Positions 1-5,104 of a DNA stretch of 5,166 nt are shown here, piece by piece. The DNA comes from Oscillospiraceae bacterium (lineage in GTDB: Bacteria > Bacillota > Clostridia > Oscillospirales > UBA929). The stretch is from the NCBI GenBank assembly GCA_009784085.1, contig WRCJ01000094.1:1-5166 (forward strand). Reading direction: 5' to 3'. A model generated the notes under the pieces. That model had not been told where the DNA came from. It ran no database searches and was given only the letters and a program-made list of their open reading frames with translations. Positions within the stretch are counted from its first letter, which is position 1. Each line of letters opens with the position of its first letter. Both the position numbers and the translations under genes were made by a program.

Positions 1-76
1 GGGGGCGCGTCCCCTACACCGCGCCGGGGATCGCCGTGGGGCACCGGGACGCGCGGGGGCGCGTCCCCTACACCGC
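1..76. repeat. GC-rich direct repeat, two copies with 54-base period
   Basis: A 22-base block at 1-22 recurs without change at 55-76. It begins with GGGGGCGCGTCCCC and ends with TACACCGC. The second copy also forms a hairpin with the sequence before it: GGGACGCG at 46-53 pairs with CGCGTCCC at 60-67 around a 6-base loop. The stretch has no convincing reading frame. It looks like part of a family of short interspersed intergenic repeats, as found in many anaerobic Firmicutes genomes. That family assignment is inference. The window begins inside it, so more copies may lie to the left. Confidence 0.75.
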
Positions 77-104
77 CCGCGACCTACGAATAACGAATTT
101 GCCA

Positions 105-137
105 AACGGGCTGTTGAAACTCCTTCAACAGCCCGTT
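105..137 (-). terminator. Perfect 14-bp hairpin downstream of nrdD, probable terminator
   Basis: AACGGGCTGTTGAA (105-118) is followed by a 5-base loop and its exact reverse complement (124-137). It lies about 50 bases past the nrdD stop codon, where a transcription terminator is expected. On the minus strand the stem is followed only by a short, poor T stretch (TTTGGCAAATTCG), so it is not a textbook intrinsic terminator. It could instead protect the 3' end of the mRNA, or be a member of a dispersed repeat family. Confidence 0.5.
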
Positions 138-165
138 GTAGCGTTACCGTGTTGCCATGTTTGCT

Positions 166-195
166 CCGTCAACAGTGTTTATGCCGTCAACAGTG
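166..195. repeat. 12-bp tandem duplication at the nrdD stop codon
   Basis: CCGTCAACAGTG occurs at 166-177 and again at 184-195, offset by 18 bases. The right copy contains the last codons and the TGA stop of nrdD (HC-stop). The left copy lies just downstream in the untranslated region. It is a small sequence duplication with no evident function. Confidence 0.7.
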
Positions 196-2523
196 CTTGA
201 TCCTATCCTTCTCTTCTGATCTCTTGGCATTGTTAAAACGATTCAGCGTACCCACCAAATAACCGGTGATGCGGCGGATGCGCTCGAAGTGGACGCCGTC
301 GCCTTCCCGGCGGCCGCACCCCGGGCATTGATCCCCGATGACGCCGGAAAACCCGCACACAGGGTCGCGGTCAACGGGATGATTGATGGAACCGTAACCC
401 ACGCCGGCTTTTTGCATGGCGCGCACGACCTGCTCGAACGCCTCCAGGTTCTGCGCCGGGTCGCCGTCCATTTCCACATAGGTGATATGGCCGGCGTTGG
501 TCAGCGCGTGATAGGGCGCCTCGATATTTATCTTGTCCGGGGCAATCATCGGGTAATACACCGGCACATGGAAACTATTTGTGTAGTAATCGCGATCGGT
601 GACCCCCTCGATAAGGCCGAACAAATCGCGGTCTATCCGGGCAAACCGGCCTGACAGACCCTCCGCCGGCGTGGCAATGAGGGTATAGTTCAATTTGCTG
701 CGGCGGCTCTCCACGTCCAACCGGGCGCGCATGGCGCCCACAATCTCCAACCCCAGGTTTTGCGCCTTTTCCGACTCGCCGTGGTGGACGCCGAGGAGGG
801 ACTTGAGCGCCTCGGCCAAGCCGATAAACCCGACAGTCAGCGTGCCATGCTTGAGCACCGGGCCGATTTCGTCCTCCCAGCCCAAGTTTTCAGAATCCAG
901 CCAGACCCCTTCGCCCATCAGGAAGGGGAAATTCTTGACCTTCTTGCGCGATTGGATGAGGAATCGCTCATAGAGCTGCTCGATGCACAAGTCCATTTTG
1001 CGCCCGAGATCCTCGAAGAAGGCGAGGACGTCCCCCTTGGCCTTGATGGCGAGGCGCGGCAGGTTGACGCTGGTGAAGGAAAGATTGCCGCGCCCGTTGG
1101 AAATCTGCTTGCCCTCATCGGCTACATTGGCGATAACCCTTGTGCGGCAACCCATGTAGGCGATTTCTGTTTCGGGGCGCCCCTCCTTGTAGTAGGCGGC
1201 GTTGAACGGGGCGTCCAAGAAGGAAAAGTTGGGGAACAACCGGAGCGCACTGACGCGGCAGGCCAGCTGGAACAGGTCATAGTTCGGATCCCCGGGATGA
1301 AAATTGACGCCATCCTTGACGCGGAATATCTGTATCGGGAAGATGGGCGTTTCGCCGTGGCCCAGGCCCGCCTCGGTGGCCAGCAACACGTTTTTGACTG
1401 CCATGCGCCCTTCGGGGGAGATATCCATCCCGTAGTTGATGGAGGAAAAGGGCGTCTGCGCGCCGGCGCGGGAGTGCATGGTGTTGAGGTTGTGGATGAA
1501 GGCCACCATCGCCTTGTACGTGGTGCGATCCGTCTCTTTCAAGGCGCGGGCTTCGGTAAACGACTGGATCTTCGCGGTGGTTTCCTCATCGCAAATGGCC
1601 AGCAGTTTTTCCCGTTCCGCCCGCCGGTAGGCGCCGCCATCGTCGGACATAACCGGGCGCAGGCCGCTCATCTCGGCCTCTATCCCCTCAATCACAGCCC
1701 TCGCACGCGCCTCGGCGTCGGGCAAACCGCACAGCAGCTCCAGTGCGCGGGATAGATTGTCCCGGTAGATATGGACATAGGACTTGGCTACGCCGAGGGC
1801 CATGGCATAGTCAAAGTTGACGATGCTTTGCCCGCCGTGTTGGTCGTTCTGATTGGATTGTATCGCTATGCAGCACAACGCCGTGTAGGAGGAGATGTGG
1901 TTGGGCTCGCGCAACGCGCCATGGCCGGTGGAAAACCCGCCGTGAAACAATTTGACGAGATCAATTTGACAGCAGGTGGTGGTCAGCGTGAGGAAATCCA
2001 GATCGTGGATATGGATGTCCCCCTCGGCATGGGCGCGGGCGTGTTCGGGCTTGAGCACGAACATCTCGTAGAACTGCTTGGCGCCCTCGGATCCGTACTT
2101 GAGCATGGCACCCATGGCGGTGTCCCCATCGATGTTGGCGTTTTCCCGCTTGATGTCGGACTCCAGCGCGTCCCGGAATGTGATGTCTTCGTAAATCTTC
2201 ATCAGCCGACTGTTCATCTCGCGTGCGCGGGAACGCTCGGCCCTATAGAGGATGTAGGCTTTGGCGGTCTGTACGTAGCCGTTTTCGATCAGGACGCGCT
2301 CCACGGTGTCCTGGATGTGTTCCACGTCGGGGAGGGCAGCCCCCTCGCTGTCGAGGATGTCCATGACCTCATGGGCCAGCCTCTCCGAAGCCTCCTGCCG
2401 GGGATCTCCCTGGGTGGCAATAAAGGCGCGGGCAAGGGCCGAGATGATCTTTTCAATGTTAAACTCGGCCAAGCGCCCATCGCGCTTGCGAATTTTCAGG
2501 ATAATGCCCGTTTTGACGTTCAT
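187..2523 (-). CDS. nrdD: Anaerobic ribonucleoside-triphosphate reductase (class III)
   Basis: NrdD reduces ribonucleoside triphosphates to deoxyribonucleotides without oxygen, using a glycyl radical installed by the SAM enzyme NrdG. The product has 778 residues, somewhat longer than E. coli NrdD (about 710). An N-terminal ATP-cone (about residues 5-95, starting KIRKRDGRLAEFNIEKI) should sense ATP and dATP. The catalytic barrel follows. It carries the cysteine pair C184-C185 in TTTCCQIDL, the NrdD signature HSRAGAQTPFSSINYG (350-365), and C459 in YMGCRTRV, the likely thiyl-radical cysteine. The C-terminus holds a zinc-ribbon region (C723, C733, C736) and the glycyl-radical loop RRITGYLVGTLNRFNNAK, with G754 as the likely radical site. 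The usual first zinc cysteine is Asp720 (RDPVCG). The ATG start has AGGAG eight bases upstream. No nrdG lies within the window. Reading frames on the opposite strand are shadows. Confidence 0.97.
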   Translation of the reverse strand: MNVKTGIILKIRKRDGRLAEFNIEKIISALARAFIATQGDPRQEASERLAHEVMDILDSEGAALPDVEHIQDTVERVLIENGYVQTAKAYILYRAERSRAREMNSRLMKIYEDITFRDALESDIKRENANIDGDTAMGAMLKYGSEGAKQFYEMFVLKPEHARAHAEGDIHIHDLDFLTLTTTCCQIDLVKLFHGGFSTGHGALREPNHISSYTALCCIAIQSNQNDQHGGQSIVNFDYAMALGVAKSYVHIYRDNLSRALELLCGLPDAEARARAVIEGIEAEMSGLRPVMSDDGGAYRRAEREKLLAICDEETTAKIQSFTEARALKETDRTTYKAMVAFIHNLNTMHSRAGAQTPFSSINYGMDISPEGRMAVKNVLLATEAGLGHGETPIFPIQIFRVKDGVNFHPGDPNYDLFQLACRVSALRLFPNFSFLDAPFNAAYYKEGRPETEIAYMGCRTRVIANVADEGKQISNGRGNLSFTSVNLPRLAIKAKGDVLAFFEDLGRKMDLCIEQLYERFLIQSRKKVKNFPFLMGEGVWLDSENLGWEDEIGPVLKHGTLTVGFIGLAEALKSLLGVHHGESEKAQNLGLEIVGAMRARLDVESRRSKLNYTLIATPAEGLSGRFARIDRDLFGLIEGVTDRDYYTNSFHVPVYYPMIAPDKINIEAPYHALTNAGHITYVEMDGDPAQNLEAFEQVVRAMQKAGVGYGSINHPVDRDPVCGFSGVIGDQCPGCGRREGDGVHFERIRRITGYLVGTLNRFNNAKRSEEKDRIKHC

Positions 2524-2531
2524 ATGTATCG

Positions 2532-2536
2532 CTCCT
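2532..2536 (-). promoter_or_regulatory. Ribosome binding site of nrdD
   Basis: On the minus strand AGGAG stands eight bases before the ATG at 2523-2521, which fixes the start and the complete ATP-cone. A second ACAGGAGCGA block lies about 16 bases further upstream, so the leader contains a short duplicated Shine-Dalgarno segment. Confidence 0.85.
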
Positions 2537-2580
2537 GTCTTATGTCGCTCCTGTATATACTATGTGAATTTTATATTTCT

Positions 2581-2622
2581 TTGCAATCTATATATGCGAA
2601 ACATACCAGATGTAGATTGCAA
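2581..2622 (-). promoter_or_regulatory. 10-bp inverted repeat in the nrdD leader
   Basis: TTGCAATCTA at 2581-2590 is matched by its perfect reverse complement at 2613-2622, with 22 bases between. The inner part can add a short TATG/CATA stem. It sits downstream of the predicted nrdD transcription start and about 58 bases before the ATG, so it may act as an RNA hairpin in the leader or as a two-site DNA operator. It has no U-run, so it is not an intrinsic attenuator. It does not match the FNR (TTGAT-N4-ATCAA) pattern. The regulator is unknown. Confidence 0.55.
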
Positions 2623-2642
2623 CCGGGGCGTACGGTACATAT

Positions 2643-2671
2643 ATAGTACTTCATGCAACGGCGGCTGTCAA
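2643..2671 (-). promoter_or_regulatory. Predicted promoter of nrdD
   Basis: On the minus strand a perfect -35 TTGACA (2671-2666) is followed by a 17-base spacer and the -10 sequence TACTAT (2648-2643, four of six matches). The predicted start lies near 2636, giving a leader of about 115 bases. The -10 is embedded in a palindromic GTAC-ATATATA-GTAC stretch (2635-2649) that could hold an operator. The promoter lies just past the TPR gene stop codon, so nrdD can be transcribed on its own. Confidence 0.65.
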
Positions 2672-2694
2672 GAGGGAAAATAAAATTTACGCAC

Positions 2695-4120
2695 TCACGG
2701 CGCAAGATTTCTTTGGAGCCATTGGCCAAACGGCTCGTCCGATGCGGCTTTCTGATAGGCGGCTGCCACGTTATTTCTCACAGCCTTGGTATTCGGATGT
2801 GCCTCTCCTAAACTGTGTAAAAGCACCTTATAGCTTTCGATAAACCATTCCAGTGCCTTGGCGTAGTCGCCCTGTCTAGTGTAAACAACAGCGATGTTGT
2901 GATACGTGGCGGCGGTGTCCGGGTGTTCCTTGCCCTGCGCCTTTTCTTGGATCGTCAATGCCTTCCCGAGCCAATCCAGCGCCTTGGCGTAGTCGCCCTG
3001 ACTAACGTAAACATGCGCAATATTGTGATACGTGGCGGCAGTGTCCGGGTACTCCATGCCCTGCGCCTTTTCTTGGATCGCCAATGCCTTCCCATACCAA
3101 TCCAGCGCCTTGGCGTAGTCGCCCTGTCTATCGTATACATAAGCAATATTGTAATACGTATTGGCGGTGCCCGGGTGCTCCGCGCCCAGTGCCTTTTCCT
3201 GGATCGCCAATGCCTTCCCATACCAATCCAGTGCCTTGGCGTAGTCGCCCTGATAATGGTAAACAAGACCGATATAATTATATGTGGCAGCGGTGACCGG
3301 ATGCTCTTTGCCCAGTGCCTTTTCCTGGATCGCCAATGCCTTCCCATACCAATCCAGTGCCTTGGCGTAGTCGTCCTGTCTATAATAAACTTCAGCGATC
3401 TCGTTATACGTGGCGGCGGTGTCCGGATGCCCACTGCCTAAAACTCTTTCCCGTATATCCTTGACATTTTCAAGAAGCCTAAGGGCATCTTCATATTCCG
3501 CGCAGTTATTATACAGCGCCGCGATATTCGTCAAGGACATAGCCGCGGAAATAAGCCGGTTCTCTGAGGTCTCACGATGCGGCAAGGAGAGGAGCTGATC
3601 CTCTAGGTCTTTATACCGCGCCAATGCTTCTTTTGCCTTGTTGAAGTGAATCGGTTTGTCTAATTGCATGATCGGTTGCTCGCCGGATACCTCATCTTTT
3701 TCTGGCAAAAAGTGCGCCTTGAGCCTTACGTAGGAATAAAAGTCGAAAGCAAAGGTAGAAAGGCGGTCATTTAAATCTTTGGTCATGAAGAAAAACATGA
3801 TTTTGTTTTTCTTGGCAAGCACATCCCGGCTCAGATTAAAAGCAAGCATATCTTTTTCATCTTTGATCGCTACTTGCAAATTGAGAATAAAAAAGAAGTC
3901 TGCTTCCACGTGTGACTCTGCCCATGCATGCAACTCGGCATACGCATAAGAAGACGCGGTTTGCGCATAGTCAAAATATCGCAACCCTACGAGTTTTATA
4001 GCGTTCCGCCAATTCCCGCTGCATATTATGTGGCGCCGTTACGATAAAGAAGCCCATGTCAGCGTTGTCCATTATCCAGCTGACCGTCTCATATGCCTCT
4101 TGATTAATGGCCTCAATCAT
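2695..4120 (-). CDS. TPR (kinesin-light-chain-like) protein, frame broken once near codon 49
   Basis: The downstream frame (2695-3984) is open for 429 residues but can start only at a poor TTG inside the coding sequence. A second frame starts at an ATG at 4120 with AAGGTG six bases upstream and runs 49 codons to a TGA at 3971. Removing one T from the TTTT at 3973-3976 joins them as RRVAIFDYAQ, giving a 474-residue protein (1426 bases, one more than a multiple of three). Residues 1 to about 140 form an alpha/beta domain with hydrophobic strands (MGFFIVTAP, ADFFFILNLQ, KIMFFFMTKDL), a style I associate with N-terminal sensor domains of bacterial TPR and STAND-type conflict proteins. No Walker motif is visible. 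From about residue 193 there are six 42-residue TPRs plus a partial one (DYAKALDWYGKALAIQEKA...HPDTAATYHNIA), the kinesin-light-chain pattern for protein binding. The partner is unknown. No signal peptide or membrane segment is seen. Confidence 0.85.
2857..3486. repeat. 126-bp tandem DNA repeats encoding TPR units
   Basis: The GCGTAGTCG anchor recurs at 2861, 2987, 3113, 3239 and 3365, exactly 126 bases apart each time, matching the 42-residue protein unit. The 64 bases at 3184-3247 and 3310-3373 are identical. The repeats are conserved at DNA level and not only in protein, which indicates recent duplication or gene conversion. Unit number could change by slippage or recombination. Confidence 0.9.
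3971..3980 (-). other. Frameshift site UUU UGA C in the TPR gene
   Basis: On the minus strand the upstream frame reads ATA TTT TGA C and stops. Skipping one T gives ATA TTT GAC TAT, which continues into the 425 downstream codons. The site resembles the programmed +1 site of prfB (CUU UGA C). The P-site Phe tRNA could re-pair fully with UUU in the +1 frame, and UGA followed by C is a weak stop. A purine-rich AGGG lies eight bases upstream of TTT, whereas prfB has its stimulator three bases away. A plain one-base mutation or a sequencing error in a T-run is the simpler explanation. Confidence 0.75.
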
Positions 4121-4238
4121 GAATAACACCTTGACTTATTAGAAATTCCGCGAACGCAGTTTCGTTTATTGGTTCCGGCCTAAATGCCTTTAGCATGTCG
4201 CCTAATTTCGTAGCCCGCTCTACATTCAACAACATCAT
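4113..4238 (-). CDS. Small hypothetical protein, 41 codons, overlaps TPR gene start
   Basis: The frame starts ATG ATG (4238 or 4235) with AGGAGG at 4248-4243, four or seven bases upstream, the best ribosome binding site in the window. It ends with TGA at 4113, inside the TPR gene start (ATGATTGA, 8-base overlap), which suggests translational coupling. The product begins MMLLNVERATKLGDMLKAFR and continues PEPINETAFAEFLISQGVIHD. It is probably helical, mildly hydrophobic and soluble, with no cysteines or membrane segment. I do not recognise a function. The FRPEPINETAFAEF stretch loosely recalls the RPEPL..PEE start of some bacterial AAA-type ATPases found beside TPR genes, so it could be a trimmed remnant of one. 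That is speculation. The strong start signals argue that it is expressed. Confidence 0.65.
   Translation of the reverse strand: MMLLNVERATKLGDMLKAFRPEPINETAFAEFLISQGVIHD
4127..4132 (-). promoter_or_regulatory. Ribosome binding site that sets the true TPR gene start
   Basis: AAGGTG lies six bases before the ATG at 4120, within the coding region of the small upstream gene. It supports a start at 4120 over the internal TTG at 3984, which has no comparable site. Confidence 0.7.
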
Positions 4239-4242
4239 CAGC

Positions 4243-4248
4243 CCTCCT
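4243..4248 (-). promoter_or_regulatory. Strong ribosome binding site of the 41-codon gene
   Basis: AGGAGG on the minus strand lies four bases before the first ATG and seven before the second. The second ATG (4235) has the better spacing. Confidence 0.8.
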
Positions 4249-4273
4249 ATACAAGCTCCGCAAATCATACTTC

Positions 4274-4299
4274 ATTATACCATAAAATTGTCTTGTCCA
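4274..4299 (-). promoter_or_regulatory. Extended -10 promoter of the small gene-TPR unit
   Basis: On the minus strand TGG-TATAAT (4282-4274) is a perfect extended -10 element. A TGGACA at 4299-4294 is a poor -35 with only 14 bases between, so the extended -10 probably carries the promoter. The predicted start near 4267 leaves a leader of about 30 bases before the small gene. Confidence 0.6.
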
Positions 4300-4606
4300 C
4301 CAGGATTTTGCGATTGTTTTGATTCTGTCCGGAAGATGCTTGGTTACTATTCAGTGCCTCGAAGCCTGATGTGCGCATGAGATCTGGCATTTAACGCTAT
4401 AGCGAGTTTCTGAAACAAAAAACAACTCTACGCCAACCGGCGGCTGTATCGCCTACGGCGAAGAAATGAACAGCTTGACGAATGACAATGATATGCCAGA
4501 CTATTGCTTGCCCAAGCACACCCGCAAGAAAAAACGGAGCAGCCTGCGGCGAGGGTCGCTTAGGACAAGCACACCACCGCTGTAATATGAGATAACGCAA
4601 ATACGT

Positions 4607-4642
4607 AAAAAAGAAGTCGGCGTGCAGCCTGGCAGCACGCCG
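4607..4642 (-). terminator. Rho-independent terminator on the minus strand
   Basis: On the minus strand CGGCGTGC (4642-4635) pairs with GCACGCCG (4625-4618) around a 9-base loop, followed by ACTTCTTTTTT (4617-4607). An 8-bp GC-rich stem with a T-run is a good intrinsic terminator. It points to a former minus-strand gene ending just to its right, where only a decayed frame remains. Confidence 0.7.
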
Positions 4643-4808
4643 TCACGCTCGACCCCTTCTTTGTCCTTCTTCGGGTTCACGGTGATAGCGTCGACCTGCC
4701 GTTGCTGTACATGCGGGCAGTAGCGTCGAAGCTCTTCCCCTCGGCAGTCCTGATCGTTGTCTCGCCATTCTCAAGGTATTCTATCGTTTCCACGTAGGCG
4801 ATGATGTT
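4642..4808 (-). pseudogene. Decayed minus-strand gene fragment, unknown product
   Basis: One frame, open from 4808 to a TGA at 4677, reads IAYVETIEYLENGETTIRTA, then EGKSFDATARMYSNG. It has no ATG and no ribosome binding site. A second frame continues as RQVDAITVNPKKDKEG, then VERDGVLPGC, and runs into the terminator hairpin. Joining the two near 4700 gives a natural-looking chain of about 60 residues that ends at the terminator, as the 3' end of a gene would. I recognise no family. Both frames could be chance. Confidence 0.35.
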
Positions 4809-4825
4809 TCAATAAAAAGCTTCAC

Positions 4826-4854
4826 TTGACAAATGTCGGTGAAACGACTATAAT
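4826..4854 (+). promoter_or_regulatory. Perfect consensus sigma-70 promoter without a gene behind it
   Basis: TTGACA (4826-4831), a 17-base spacer and TATAAT (4849-4854) match the full bacterial consensus. The predicted start is near 4861. No reading frame of useful length follows (ATG at 4875 stops after two codons), so the transcript would be noncoding or a long leader for the downstream tnpB. TTGAC is also a typical type of IS200/IS605 target sequence, so this may double as a transposon left end. Confidence 0.7.
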
Positions 4855-4886
4855 GCAATTGTGGTTTTACCAAACATGGCGTAAAG

Positions 4887-4910
4887 CCCCTACCTTTAGG
4901 TGTGGGGATA
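4887..4910 (+). other. IS200/IS605 right-end-like hairpin (CCCCTACCTTTAGGTGTGGGG)
   Basis: Within 4887-4910, CCCC-T-ACC, loop TTTA, then GGT-GT-GGGG folds into a small imperfect hairpin. Similar CCCC..ACCTTTAGGT..GGGG hairpins sit at the right ends of many IS200/IS605 elements that carry tnpB, where they also form the last stem of the omega RNA before the guide. No tnpB coding sequence lies directly upstream, so this would be a relic or a minimal non-autonomous element. The assignment rests on my recollection of family ends. Confidence 0.4.
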
Positions 4911-4925
4911 TAAGCCGTACCTTGT

Positions 4926-4958
4926 TCCCCCGTTTTTGCACATCCCCCGTTTTTACAC
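4926..4958. repeat. 17-bp tandem repeat, two copies
   Basis: TCCCCCGTTTTTGCAC (4926-4941) is followed directly by TCCCCCGTTTTTACAC (4943-4958), with one difference in 16 bases. It lies between the transposon-end-like hairpin and the tnpB promoter. The function is unknown. Confidence 0.75.
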
Positions 4959-4987
4959 TTGCCTTGCAGTTGACATAACGTTATAAT
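4959..4987 (+). promoter_or_regulatory. Predicted promoter of tnpB, near the probable left end
   Basis: TTGCCT (4959-4964), a 17-base spacer and a perfect TATAAT (4982-4987) give a plausible promoter with a start near 4994, about 110 bases before tnpB. A TTGACA at 4970-4975 lies inside the spacer and may mark the target and left end of the element. The leader at 5030-5090 can form several short hairpins, such as GCCATC with GATGGC, as expected of an IS200/IS605 left end. Confidence 0.5.
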
Positions 4988-5104
4988 GGTTATACAGGAT
5001 ACACAAAAAAACAATGTGGGCTATTCAAACTGCCATCGGTGGCACGTCGCTTGACGCGAGATGGCGGCGGGTTGATGGTCAAGCTATTGGGGGCGGTATA
5101 GGCT

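Larger units (their letters stand above)
4280..4825. other. Region without an intact gene; decayed coding fragments
   Basis: I find no intact gene here. Two short stretches have protein-like composition. A plus-strand frame at 4403-4585 (60 codons) ends in a basic HTRKKKRSS segment. Minus-strand frames between 4642 and 4808 can be joined by a frame change near 4700 (see separate entry). A minus-strand terminator lies at 4607-4642. The pattern suggests remnants of older genes, perhaps broken by mobile elements such as the one starting at the right edge. Confidence 0.5.

Noticed and set aside
2524..2640. Cobalamin or other riboswitch in the nrdD leader
   Set aside because: No conserved riboswitch core such as a B12 box is visible, and only one simple inverted repeat is present.
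289..2646. Long plus-strand open frames opposite nrdD (289-654, 760-1755, 1771-2646)
   Set aside because: They are antisense to a full-length, motif-complete nrdD. GC-rich genes often leave such open antisense frames, and their products match no family I know.
2635..2650. NrdR box at the nrdD promoter
   Set aside because: The palindrome is one base short of the NrdR pattern and no partner box lies at the usual spacing. It is kept only as an unassigned palindrome.
2899..3441. Open frames on both strands across the TPR repeats
   Set aside because: Their repetitive products only mirror the 126-base DNA repeat in other frames.
2857..3486. CRISPR array
   Set aside because: The repeats are contiguous 126-base coding units with an intact TPR frame and no unique spacers.
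3982..3984. TTG at 3984 as the real TPR gene start
   Set aside because: There is no ribosome binding site, it cuts into the N-terminal domain, and the ATG at 4120 has one with a matching upstream frame.
4195..4380. 61-codon plus-strand frame
   Set aside because: It is antisense to the small gene and its promoter, and lacks a ribosome binding site.
4265..4390. 41-codon minus-strand frame (MPDLMRTSGFEALNSNQ...)
   Set aside because: No ribosome binding site, and the extended -10 promoter lies inside it, so it is probably chance.
4397..4600. 67-codon minus-strand frame
   Set aside because: No ribosome binding site, odd composition, and it overlaps the better plus-strand frame.
4781..5014. 77-codon minus-strand frame
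   Set aside because: It crosses promoters, the transposon-end hairpin and tandem repeats, and has no plausible domain.
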